Positions 20,649-31,270 of a DNA stretch of 64,000 nt are shown in pieces. Position 1 is the first letter of the stretch. Each line of letters starts with the position of its first letter. The notes under the pieces are model-generated. The model saw only the letters and a list, made by a program, of their open reading frames with translations, searched no databases and was not told the DNA's origin. Made by a program: the position numbers and the translations under genes. Source of the DNA: Clytia hemisphaerica (lineage: Eukaryota > Cnidaria > Hydrozoa > Leptothecata > Clytiidae); the NCBI GenBank assembly GCA_902728285.1, contig CACVBU010000953.1, forward strand, positions 591,892 to 655,891. The letters are read 5' to 3'.

Positions 20649-22425
20649 ATGCCACACTTAAAGATCAGAACCACACAACCTGCTTCAGATTTCGATCAGG
20701 AATTCTTTGATCAAATCACAGATGCAATCGCAGCTGTTAATAACAAACCTAAAAGTGTAAGTTCGTTGTTATTTTGAAGCCTTCCAATTTCCATTCAACC
20801 TCTGGCTAATAACTTATTTGTCTCACGACATACCACAATTGACTTTGATTAAAATTCCTAAAAAAATACATTTTGTCCAATGCTTTCATTTCGAAAACTT
20901 TTATGACGCAACATATAATTTCTTACTTTTAAAAGCTTTACTTTTACATGAGTTTCATAAAGGATATTTCATATCAGGGCAATGGTGTATTTATATTGTG
21001 CTGAATAAAAACAAAAATTATTTTTATTTTCCTCTTTCTGACCAATCTTGCTCCACATCCGTGTCAACTTTGAAGAAATTGTCATAAACGTTAGACGTTA
21101 GGTGTTAGATTTTGAAGAAAATCCCGCTTAACTTACAATAATCAGTGTTTTTACTTTTTCTTTTTCAGTACTTTTTGATCGATTTAAAAGGTGATCAAAA
21201 GATGTCTTTTGGTGGCACAATGGGGAAGGTTGCCCACGTGACATTTTCGTCGATCGGTAAAATCAACGCCGAAATGAACGCCAAGTGTGCAACCGCCATC
21301 TTTAAATCGTTGAATGCAAAAGGAGTTCCCAGTGATAGGCAAGTTTTAGTCTGGACCATAATAATAATGAAGTCTAAGCACAGGGGGGGGGGGACTAAAA
21401 TGGAATCACCTTTATTATATGTAGAATTACACTGTTTCACACATTGAAATTATATTGAGCATGATTTGAAAATTTGTCGAAATCTGTCTCTTCAAACTTT
21501 TAATTAAAGCCAAATAACTTATTGCCACCGAGCGAGCACAGCGAGCATAGGTGGCTTCATAGCTTCACGAGGTTGTGCAGATGGTAAAAATTTTCGCCGT
21601 CTTTTTTTTTTTTTTTTTTTTTTGTCGTACACGGCTAGCCCGTATCTATAGTATTCCGTACATTGGGGGATTATGGCGTGGGTGTTTGGCTGCGGGCGTA
21701 CTACGGCCAATATTCTAAAGATGGACTCACTCACAAAGATAAAAAAAGCGCTTTTCTTAATAATTAAAATACGCTAGAATTACACTGTTTCACACATTGA
21801 AATTATATTGAGCATGATTTGAAAATTAAAAGTGTTTTAACTTTGAAGCAGTTTGGAGGCCACAAGAATGTTTTGACAAATTTTCTTTCTTTTTTATCTG
21901 GTTATCTCACTTCAAAAATGTCATTTATCATTTTCGACTATTTTTCTAAATGTCCGGGAATCACATTACTGCATAACTATCAAGATGGTGTCTGAGCAGA
22001 GGGGGGCGTACTTGGTTTGGAAGGTGACGGGTATGTCCGAGCCAAAGAGCCTGTGAGAAGCGAGAGACTGAATCTCGAAAAAATTTTGAATTGTTTTGAT
22101 GTTTTACGACCGTGTGAGAGGCTTTTCGAATTTTAGTCAACATTTTTAAACTTCTGTAGAAACTACGAGCATTGATGACCCTGACCACCTGGGGAGTCTA
22201 TTTTTTTATATTTCGTAATTTTGGGACCCTGTCAGATTGTTGGTTTATGGTTTTTGTACCCCTGTGATTCTGAGTGTCTGGAATTTTCATAAAACTCAAT
22301 CCCCTTGACTTTAACATTAAAAAACCCACCTTTTTTGTTTCTTAATTACATACAGGATATACATTGAATTTCGTGATCTTTCACGTGAAAACACAGCATG
22401 GAACAACAAGTTATTCTCCCAATAA
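20649..22425 (+). CDS. MIF: Macrophage migration inhibitory factor (3 exons, 115 aa)
   Basis: Exons are 20649-20756 (108 nt), 21169-21338 (170 nt) and 22356-22425 (70 nt). The product is exactly 115 aa, the usual MIF length, and starts MPHLKIRTTQ. Active-site positions of the family are kept better than in genes A and B: Pro2, Lys33 (NNKPKS), Ile65 in FSSIGKIN, and Tyr95 in DRIYIEF; the usual Asn two residues later is Glu. The C-terminus AWNNKLFSQ resembles the GWNNSTFA of human MIF. The CxxC oxidoreductase motif of vertebrate MIF is absent (VAHV). Intron 2 has a GC donor (AG|GCAAGT at 21337). The TAA stop lies inside an AATAAA hexamer at 22421-22426. A pyrimidine-rich AG at 20608-20609 precedes the ATG by 39 nt. 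MIF is a leaderless cytokine and keto-enol tautomerase. Confidence 0.93.
21423..21827. repeat. 52-bp direct duplication flanking a 301-bp insert
   Basis: 21423-21474 (AGAATTACACTGTTTCACAC...) is repeated identically at 21776-21827. The insert 21475-21775 begins CTGTCTCTTCAAACTTTTAA (also found at the MULE insertion site, 29156), passes ACCGAGCGAGCACAGCGAGC and a T run (21601-21623), and ends with the GGCGTGGGTGTTTGGCTGC block shared with 7662-7781. It lies in intron 2 of MIF. Confidence 0.85.
21995..22200. repeat. GACGGGTATGTCCGAGCC repeat, copy 2
   Basis: It contains GGGGGGCGTACTTGGTTTGG and TGACGGGTATGTCCGAGCC, followed by AGAGACTGAATCTCGAAAAA, matching the 5' half of 32114-32440. The right end is not clear. 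It lies in intron 2 of MIF. Confidence 0.5.
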
Positions 22426-22596
22426 AAAAAGGACTGGAGCCAACCTGTCAATCGTTGAATCACTAACACTAAAAAGCACGCATCATTATTTAGGTAACTA
22501 ATATTTTTTTCAAAATTATTTTTTAAAGAAAATAATAACCAAATATCTATTCTAAAAACTACATTGTCAACTTTTACGTCATTTATGCGAAAGTTA

Positions 22597-23871
22597 TCTA
22601 TATATTAATAGCGGTGCTTTGTGTGTCTGTGTGTCACCACTTTCGTTTTCGCTTTGTTTGTGTTTTAAAATTATGACTTTTAGTCTCTTGCTCCACAAAT
22701 TTGTTCTATTGGATTCGCGCCATTTGCAAAAGATCGGATAGAGCTTGGTTTAGAGTTTGTTTTGAAATTTAAGGCCCATCTACATTTAGTAATTTTAATT
22801 TCTGCCCAGACATGCCTTTTTCTCTCTTCTTTTGTTTTAAATGTTTTCGAATGTATTTGACGATCGTATTTATTAATGACATCGCTTTTTTTTAAAACCA
22901 AACATTTCATTTCATAGAAAGGAAAATTTCAAAGTAAATCCAAAACATACTTGTCTCCCGAATAGACGGGGGGGGGGGGGGTCCGAATAGCAGGGGGTAG
23001 AAAAATTTTCTAAATTCTAATAAGCGGGATGGAATAGAGGGGGTAATTTGAAGACAGAATTTTTTAAAACTGATATCAATTTTAACAACAAAAAAGAAAC
23101 TTTAACAAATAATAAACACGTAAAATAAGAACCAATACTAACAAAAAGGAAAATTTTAACAAGTTTAAGGTTTATCTATATACTGTAATAAATATTGAAT
23201 TATTCGAGTTTAATTGGCGGGGGGGGGTGGATTTTTGTTCTCTCCACAATAAAGGGGGGACGTCTATTCGGGAGACAAGAGTAAAAATCAAAAAGTTTGT
23301 GGACAACAACAGCATTCAAAGGGCGATATAAGCTAGAAAAAATAGTTCACTGGTTCTTTCTTCTTAAAATATTCAAGTCGTCGTTACTGTTAAAAGTATG
23401 TACGTCATTTTTTATGTTTAAATTCGTTTAAGTTACGACAAGGGTTTAAAAAAGCAACTTAGAATTGTCTTATTTTATTTCAATCTGATAAAAACAAAGA
23501 GTTGCACTATTCTTTGTGACCTTCCCACTTTTTTCTGAAAAATTGTCATTTAAACTGGACGGCATATTTAACGCGAGCGAAGCGAGAAAAATAATTGAAA
23601 TAACTACCTGCAGAGTCGTTTCAAACGACACTGGTACACAGTAAACGATGCTGATAACTTTTGACTTAAACAAAAAATTATGTCACGGGGGGGGGGCAGT
23701 ACACGATCCAAATATGGTTAAAAGATAAGACACCCGTGGAAGGTTAGAGTTAAACGTTGTAGAGATTTCTTTTTTTTATTTGATCGCTTTTTAAGCCAGC
23801 TTCAACATCCAAAGGACTTTTAGTGCGTTCAGCTACAGCTTAACCGGCGTGCGACGCCGGGTACCGGCTAG
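22597..23871 (+). mobile_element. Non-autonomous Helitron, 1,275 bp
   Basis: It starts TCTATATATTAATAGCGGTG after an A and ends CTAG before a T, the A|TC...CTRR|T rule of Helitrons. Seven bases before the terminal CTAG is a perfect hairpin CCGGCGT-GCG-ACGCCGG at 23844-23860. There are no terminal inverted repeats of its own. No Rep/helicase coding region is present. It carries a nested inverted-repeat element at 22950-23279. Confidence 0.88.
22950..23279. mobile_element. MITE, CTTGTCTCCCGAATAGACG ends, 330 bp
   Basis: The 19-bp terminal inverted repeats are perfect (22950-22968 and 23261-23279), each followed by a G run. The same end word occurs at 37974-37992, in the LU gene 1 intron. Nested in the Helitron. 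Confidence 0.85.
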
Positions 23872-24268
23872 TATTAAAATAATTGTGATAACAAAAAAAT
23901 CACCGAAAATATTTTAACCATATCCATTATTACCGAATCTATTTGGTCAATTGGTCTTAATTAAAACTACTTTTAGTATGGGTTTCCCTCATGAAAAGCA
24001 TTAGCGTTAGAGCTAAAGCTAGAAATTTGTTCGGACCATTTATACCCACACAATCTTATTTAAGCTGAAAATTTGCATCAAATCCTAAAAAGTTTTAAGT
24101 TCTTCTTTATGACATTTTCTCTTGAAAATTCCAAATCTCCTCAATTTTTCTCATCCATTGATATATTACATGACAAGGTTGCGTACAACTTTTGATTTTA
24201 GACAATACGTATATCTTTTTGAGTTTTTTAGTTCGTTTGACTGGGTAGTCGTGACATTACCAAGCTGT
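23872..24268. other. Intergenic DNA between MIF and the P450
   Basis: AT-rich, with no gene or element recognised. It includes the 3' flanks of two converging genes. Confidence 0.5.
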
Positions 24269-27200
24269 TTATGATGTATTCTGTCGTCTCGTCAATTTGA
24301 TTTTCAAACCATTCAACGAAGTATTAATTGTTTCAAACGTTTGCATTACTTCACTTTCATTTTGACTCGAACTAATCCCATATTTCTTTACCAAATGGTA
24401 TAATGCGATTTTCAATTCCATCATTGCGAAACGTTGCCCGACACAATTTCGGGGTCCGGCAGAAAACGGCGTAAACAGAAAACTGGTTCTGTCAGTGTTT
24501 TTTACACTTTTGGCAAAAACGTGAAAGTTTTGGCACTTCTTTGAAACCAAATTTTAGAGTGCAAGTTTTCGTTCATTTTCAAATTTATTGGTTCTATTAG
24601 AGAGAGAAAAGATCGAAGATTCCATTCCTTTTTAAATGAACTATATAGCGTTATTATACTAAAAGTAACGATCTTTCAAAGTTTGGAGCAGTTAATCATA
24701 AATTTATTCCATTGGGAAATGGAAGAAATATTCCATCGGTAATAACTCATAGAGTTTTTAAGCTTTTGGGCTAAAATTTGGCAGGCAGAAGCCTTTAAGC
24801 GTTAGCAATCCATAAAAGGAAGAATTGTTCCATTTATAGAAATTCTGGAGGAGTTATTCCACTTTTTCGTTGGATAAATCACTAACTTCATTCAAAATTT
24901 TATTGGGTAATATTTGAGAAATTATGTTCAAGCAAGCATTTGTTCAATCTCAAGCACCCCTAGAATTGAAAAGTTAACATTTTGTTAGAAATGGAGCATG
25001 CAGGGATTCCATATTTTCACTTTTTGCATAACCCCTCATCAATGGTACTCTTTTTTTATTAGTTTGGTAGAAAAGGTCTCATATTTCAGAAGTATCTTTT
25101 TTTAAAGAATAATTTTACACCTCCTGATAGTAAAAAGCCTGCTTTATCCGTAGGGTAAGATATAAATTAATTTGGAGCTCTCTAGAATGAGATATTCCAA
25201 ATTTACAAAAAATCATGTATGTCACGGATGGAATGATTCATCCTAAATTACTTGCTACATTCGAATGTTTTCATCAAATCCTTTCGAAGAAAAGGTTAGA
25301 TAATCACTTGATAAAGCGTTACTTGTGATAGAGAGCCTTCTAAGATTGATATATTCCTAACTAGTTCTTGTGTAAAAGAAATGCGAAATAAGTGGCCCAG
25401 GAGCATCTTTACGTTCATGTCAAGTTACTAGCCATAATCTGAGCCTTGAATCTCATTCAAAAGTGCTCTTTTTTACAGACTTGTTTCGTATTATGACAAA
25501 GAAACTTTTCATCGAAAGTATATTGTAGTTTAGAGCGTTCAAGGATTATTTACTCCATGAAACTTTAAAAAATGCCAGAAAATATTTTTTTTTTGTTGGA
25601 ATTCAAAATGTTACATTGCTTGGTAGACTTCACATTATTAGAACAAGGTAACCCTTTAAAAACGGAATATTTCATCCTTCTGAACTCTAGAAATATCTTA
25701 CTTCTACCATTAATCGAGTTCTTGATACTTATTATGTTTCTAAGCTTTTCAAACTGGGAATAGTCAGAAGAAGCTCAAAGAGGTTACTATGGTTAGGTTT
25801 TTCTGATATTTCTTGTTGGAATATTAATCCTTCTCAGCTCTTTTAGATTATTTCATTAGTATTCATTGTTAAAGTTCGTTAACTTTATCTTGATATGTAT
25901 TATGAGTTCATGCTAAAAATTCTTTCTTTGTTCGATAATCAATATGGTTAAACAATTTTGCTTCCATATAGTCCAAGTTAAAAGGAATTTCAAATACTTA
26001 TTGACTCTGTAAAGGTTGTAATATCATTCTAAAAACTTTCTATGGTAATCTTGTACGACTCAGCAGATTTTACACCAAGTTTAGATGTTATAGAACTCAA
26101 AATCATTTGATAAAACCTTAAAAATTTATGTTTAGCTTTAACTAACTTTTGTGACGGAATAAGCAATAAAAAAGTGCTCTTCGCTTGTGTTTTTCGAAAT
26201 TCAGGGATGAAGGTGTAAGGAAATCGTATTTAGAACTTTAAAATTTGTATATAACAATTTCAAATGAGAAAAACACAAAATCTAATTTTTTAGAATATCT
26301 CATCCAGTATTGCTCGAGGAAAAAATTTAAACAGATTTGAAATGATAATTCGCAACTTATTGGAAGATTTCATCTCAAAATACTCAAGAATCGTGATTTT
26401 AGACTGAAAAAACCGTTTTTGACGAAAATTAGTTTTCACGTTTTTGCCAAAAGTGTAAAAAACACTGACTTCTACCTTTCTTCCGTTCATCAAAACCTTC
26501 AAACCTTTCCGGGTAAAACTTTTTCGGGTTTTCCCAATTCTCTGGATTATGATTTACAGCTTTCAAGTCGACCATCAATGAGCATTTTGGGAAGACTTTG
26601 CCACCAAGAACAGAGCCTTCTGGGATAGCCCTTTGAAAAGAATTAGCAATAACGTGGAGCCGTAACGTCTCTTTAATCACCCAATCAAGATACTTCAGAT
26701 TTCTCAAATTTTCAAATGCTTCGAACGAACCATCAAAGCGGTTGATTTCCTCAAAAAGTTTCTCTTGGCGGTCTCGATTCCGCCCTAAACAATACAAAGC
26801 AAATGAAAGGGTAGAGGCCGTCGTTTCATACCCTGCAAATATCATTGTCCCAACCTCATCTACAATCCCTTGCACGTCAATCTCACCTTTCTCAAAAGAA
26901 TCTAACAACACATCAATAAAAATCTTCTGCTTCTCTACACTATTAACCTCTAATCCTTCTTTGCGAAATTTTACTCTATCCTCGATGATGATTTGGACCA
27001 AATTACGTAATGCATCTCGCTGACTTAATTGCATTTTTCCTTCTGATGATAAAGCGTATATTTTTTCATTCCATAGCCAGGGTCTTTTAAAGCGATTCAT
27101 AAAGTAAACAGAAGCTTTATCAAATATAACCTTGATATTTGGCCCATTGTTTTTCGTTGTAGAATCTATTGTTAAAGGCACGTGTTTTCTCATAGCAGTG

Positions 27201-27754
27201 TCACAAATAACTGCCATCGTAAACTGCTTTGAAAAGTCAACAATGTCAAATTCACGCCCATCTTCAGCGTACTTTTGAAGCAGGTTAACAAATTCCACCG
27301 AAATTTTCTCAACAGCCGGCATGAAATTACATAAAAGGTCGTAATGAAAAGTTGGGACCACTAGTCTACGTCTTGTTTTCCATAAATTCCCACTACTACA
27401 GGCTAGTCCGTCACCTATGAGTGTTCTGACAAAGCGATATGAATTTGATTTTGTATTATACTTAGGGTTACTCATAAAATCTTCAATGACTTTGATGTTT
27501 GATGTTATAACTAGTTTGTCCGTTAACAAGTATAACCCAAAAGTCCCGTCATAATCAATTGCCCATTTGTCACAGAGATTTCGGATCTTCTTCAAATCGA
27601 TCAGATAAGGAATATGCCCAATAAGAGGCCAATGGCCGTCTACAAATGGCACAGTGACTTTGTTGTTGCTACGGGTGAAAACATATTTCCACCAAAGAAT
27701 CAATAAGATTGTTGCCGCACCAAGCACAAGTGTAGAAGCCAATACAATATCCAT
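24269..27754 (-). pseudogene. CYP4-like cytochrome P450 cut by a transposon
   Basis: The N-terminal part reads from ATG at 27754 down to 26470, the C-terminal part from 24490 to the stop at 24269. Joined at the 4-bp target duplication they make 1,503 nt, 500 codons plus stop in one frame, the normal P450 length, without introns. The order is: membrane anchor (residues 3-25), Pro-rich hinge VPFVDGHWPLIGHIP, helix C WKTRRRLVVPTFH, helix I AGYETT (about 306-311), K-helix ETLR (362-365), PERF (about 415), then [10 protein letters not shown] with haem-ligand Cys443. The helix C and haem motifs are those of clan 4 (CYP4/CYP4V-like) monooxygenases of the ER. As assembled, reading into the insert adds about 14 residues and a stop, so the haem site is lost unless the insert is excised or spliced. 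TTATCTTTAG at 27779-27788 (minus strand) lies 24 nt upstream of the ATG. Confidence 0.93.
24491..26469. mobile_element. 1,979-bp TIR element inserted in the P450
   Basis: The 36-bp terminal inverted repeats are perfect and begin GTCAGTGTTTTTTACAC (24491-24526 and 26434-26469). They are flanked by TTCT at 24487-24490 and 26470-26473, read here as a 4-bp target duplication. The interior is AT-rich with scattered ATTCCA words and no frame longer than about 65 codons, so it is non-autonomous. Superfamily is not assigned: the flanks do not give the 8 bp expected for hAT. Confidence 0.92.
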
Positions 27755-27869
27755 AATATTTGTTTCAGCTTTATTAATCTAAAGATAAGTATCCAAAAAT
27801 TAAATATAAAAAGCTACGGTAGACCGATTTGTAATGCCTTTACGAGTTTTTTTTTTTTTGTAAATTACT

Positions 27870-28014
27870 TTAATGGGACATAAACTTTAAATTTTGAGAG
27901 AAGTTCTGTTTTCTATACCGATTTTGCAAAATTTGAATTCACTTTGGAAAAATTAGATTTAATCTCGATCCGCGAAATTTAATCCCTGCGAAAGTTTATC
28001 CCATTAATATGAAC
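27870..28014. mobile_element. MITE-like repeat, TAATGGGAtAAACTTT ends
   Basis: TAATGGGACATAAACTTTAA at the left pairs with GCGAAAGTTTATCCCATTA at the right. A related right half occurs at 15286-15320. It lies upstream of the P450. Confidence 0.6.
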
Positions 28015-28059
28015 TTTTCAATTGATAAGTTTATCCCATTTTAATATTGATGGCCGTAA

Positions 28060-28232
28060 TATTAGATCAAGTTGAGAACATTTTAAGGCTTAACGGACTT
28101 TAAAACACCCAATTTCTTAGACAAATGAGCAAAAATACTCACAAAATGGTGAAAATTAGAACAAAAAGTTAAGAACATATCCAAAGGCTTTAAAAATTTT
28201 AGATGTTTTTATGAAAAAACGTGTATATATTT
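28060..28232. repeat. ATAAGAAC-family repeat, copy 4 (partial)
   Basis: It contains GAGAACATTTTAAGGCTTAA, CACCCAATTTCTTAGACAAA and AAGAACATATCCAAAGGCTT, and ends ATGAAAAAACGTGTAT. The left terminus is missing. Confidence 0.65.
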
Positions 28233-28370
28233 TTATGTTCTTTCGTGATAATGAAGTAGTAGCCTAAAAAAATGTGGATACTCAGAAATAATTTGCGTTT
28301 TCTACAAAAATCTAGCGTATCTTAATGACCCACTTTCAACAAGATTTAGCCTTCAAGACCGATTCGTTTA

Positions 28371-28643
28371 CTCTTGTATGCTTAATTATAGGGGGGGTCA
28401 TTTTGCAATTTTTGGAAAAAAATCACCCCCATATCACTTTATAATGACCCCCCCCCCCCCCCATTTTATGACCTTTATGCTACGAAGTGCTAAAATTGGC
28501 CAAAAACCTTCATTTTCCGAGGAATTTTTGGCAAAATCAGGTCAATAGCACTTAATTATGACCCCCCCCCCCCATTTTGTTGATTTTTATCTGGAGTACC
28601 TACCCCCTGCTTATTACACCCCCTACAATTAAGCACACAAGAG
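28371..28643. mobile_element. MITE, CTCTTGT...ACAAGAG ends, 273 bp
   Basis: CTCTTGTATGCTTAATTATA and the inverse of the right end, CTCTTGTGTGCTTAATTGTA, match at 18 of 20. TA flanks both ends, as in Tc1/mariner-type elements. The interior is C/G-run rich (28447-28463, 28562-28574). Confidence 0.8.
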
Positions 28644-29179
28644 TACTCTGAAATTGCATCTCCTCAGTTGGGAACGACAATAATTTTCAGAACCCCCACT
28701 GAAAAAAGAATTCAAAATCCCATACTTATATAACCTCTTCATTTTTATCCCACTGGGTAAGAAGCTCCAATTAGAGAAAGCCAAAACGTCCAAATAATGA
28801 ATAAATACAACGCCAAAACATACTATGTATACAACTCGCTATAAAGACAAAACAGATTTTGTGCAAAATGTTCCTGTATTTGCCTATTCAAGCTCTATCC
28901 AAATCAATTTTGATAACTCATTAATTATCTAGAGATGCTTTTGATTGAAAAGGAATTCGGCTAATTGGATTTATAGCTTACAATATAGATGGCATCTGAA
29001 ATATAGTTCAAATTTGAAGCGAATTTCTGGTTGGTTAATAAGGGCTGGCGTAAAAAGGACCCACGAGGTTGTCTAGATGCTAGCCTTGTCTTTGGTAGAA
29101 CTTATTTCGATATTTTAGGAGGTAGAGTTAATTAAATGCCACTTTTGACTGATCTGTCTCTTCAAACTTTTAATTAAAG
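28644..29179. other. Unassigned DNA before the MULE
   Basis: No gene seen. The last part (29156-29187) carries CTGTCTCTTCAAACTTTTAA, shared with 21486 in the MIF intron, so the MULE landed in a dispersed repeat. Confidence 0.5.
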
Positions 29180-29205
29180 CCAAATACAGGTTGTTACTAA
29201 AACGA

Positions 29206-29415
29206 GGAACGAGAAGTAACGAGAAGTAACCAGAAGTAACGAGAAGTAACGAGTAAGTAACCAGAAGTAACGAGAAGTAACCAGAAGTAACCAGAAGTAA
29301 CCAGAAGTAACCAGAAGTAACCAGAAGTAACCAGTAAGTAACCAGTAGGTAACCAGAAGTAACCAGAAGTAACCAGTACTTAAATGGAAGTAACCAGTAC
29401 TAGACTTAGGTAACG
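29206..29415. repeat. GTAACCAGAA minisatellite in left MULE end
   Basis: About 20 units of roughly 10 bp (GAAGTAACCA / GAAGTAACGA). The translation LLVTSGYFWLL-type is a by-product. It is the inverted counterpart of 37205-37440, but unit order differs. Confidence 0.9.
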
Positions 29416-31049
29416 AGTTCTGTAGATGTGAAATTGACACTCCATTGTCTTGATATTGTCATCAGTCAATTGTTTTAAGGCTTATGACGTCATGGCTAGG
29501 TCTACTCTTCGGACACCTATATCTCGTGATTGGCTTGTCTGTTTCCCTTCAAATTTGGCAGGTAAAACCTTGACAATGATGCCTTGAAGTTAACATAATT
29601 AGTTTTTGTCAATTCTGGTGATGACGTCATCATTTGGGCCCTTTTTGGTACTGGAATCCGGACACCTATATCTCGTGATTGGCTTGTCCGTTTCCCTTCA
29701 AATTTGGTTGATTATCACAGTAAAAAAGAAGATTATTCTTTGAAATCAGTAAATCTATTGGTTAAAGATGTTTGCTTACAGTATTCCGGTTATAATAGCT
29801 TGATAAAATAAATGTAACTGTAAAATCAATACTAATTTACTATTTTAATCCTAGTCACTAAATCTTGATCATCACCATCAAATAGCTTTTGATTATTTGA
29901 GTTCTGTGTTTTGACTAGAAAAAGCACTTGGTCTTGGTAAGAAAAATAGAATGAACAAAAGTTAGTTGAACATGAAAGCTTATTAAAATTGACACAAGAG
30001 ATTGTAATCGGCTTTCTTCTCAAATTTAGTTGTGCATTATCTGACACAAAATCAAAACAAATATTTTGACAAAAGTATTACATCAGATATTTTGAAAAAT
30101 ATCATATAATTTGTTTTTTAACAAAAAGAGATAAGTAAAATAAAACCTTCAGTACAGTGCTGAGAATAGCAAGGTGCTAAAATTAACAAAAGAATGTTTT
30201 GTCTACTGTATGCTTATAAGTCCGTAACAAGTTCTGAACTTAGATTTTGATGCCTTTTTTCCGTAAATAGGGTTTCCATTTGTCTTGTGTTTTTTCTTTA
30301 GTTGAATTTGGCACAATAACAGTTTCATACTTAAACTTTTTGTCCCATTTCTTTAAACAATCAGTTAGAAAATGTAGGTAAACATTCCCTTCGTACAGTT
30401 TTCTTCCACCTTTATCTTTATCGGGTGGTCTCTCTCTCATCCCTCTTGTTTTTAGAACAAATCTATCAGTTTCGTCTGTGAAAGCAATTTGACACTGCTG
30501 GCAGCGAGTGACTCTCTTTGGACATAGCTTGTGATCGTTCCTCAATACCAGCATGTACTGCCCGTTTTGTTCCCTGTCAGGATCAAGAAAAGCAAGTTCT
30601 GCCGGTACGTCGTCGTGATTGGTATTCGAATCATTATTGGCTTGAGAGGTTGACTGGGTTACATTTCCATCTGTCACCTGGAAAAAAATGAAATGAAATA
30701 TTATAATGACGAATTTGATGATGAAGCAAAAGCAATTATGAAATTCTGAATTCACGAAAGGGGTAATATGAGAATGAGGGAGAAGGAATCATGAAGAAAT
30801 CATCGTTTAATGTTTAGCAGGTTATCTCACGTATTCAGTGTTCAAAGTGACATTCCCCTGTTTATGTTTAAAATATCGAAAAACAAAAAAAAAACGACGC
30901 TTGTAAACAGTTTTGAGAGCTTGGTGAAAAAATCTTCTTCAAAAAACAGATACTCTTGCGTAATTAAGCATTTAAAACAGTCTAATGATTAAATACATAA
31001 ATACGTCTTCTAAAACTTTTTCATACATACCCTTTGGTCAGGTGCAATG

Positions 31050-31270
31050 GAGTTTCTGGTAGCTTGCTGGACAGGTTGGATTGAATTTACTGCAGCTTGC
31101 TGGACAGGTTGGATTGAGTTTACTGCAGCTTGCTGGACAGGTTGGATTGAATTTACTGCAGCTTGCTGGACAGGTTGAGGTTGGGTTGAGTTTACTGCCG
31201 CTTGCTGGATAGATTGGATTGAGTTTACTGCCGCTTGCTGGATAGATTGGATTGAGTTTTCTGCAGCTAG
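31050..31270 (-). repeat. 33-bp coding tandem repeat in the transposase
   Basis: About seven units encoding AAVNSIQPVQQ, one expanded to 13 residues. It forms a low-complexity Gln-rich linker between the catalytic part and the C-terminal Cys-rich domain. Confidence 0.9.

Noticed and set aside
21519-21734. 71-codon frame similar to one at 7505-7726 (-)
   Set aside because: The shared peptide reflects a shared non-coding repeat; one copy is broken by a T run and neither has a gene context.
4588-22425. The three MIF genes as one polycistronic unit
   Set aside because: Spacing of 1.3-1.5 kb and independent acceptors make this only a possibility; no sequence evidence of a shared promoter.
24491-26469. 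hAT element, because the TIR contains CAGTG
   Set aside because: Taking CAGTG as the end gives flanks of GGTTCTGT and ACTTCTAC, not an 8-bp duplication; GTCAGTG with TTCT fits better.
24486-26474. The P450 insert as a normal spliced intron using the edge GT and AG
   Set aside because: GTCAGT to CTGACAG would leave 2 extra bases and shift the haem-binding exon out of frame; other internal sites cannot be judged by eye.
29174-29440. Leu/Tyr/Phe-rich frame, and its twin at 37180-37464
   Set aside because: By-products of the 10-bp minisatellite in the two MULE ends.
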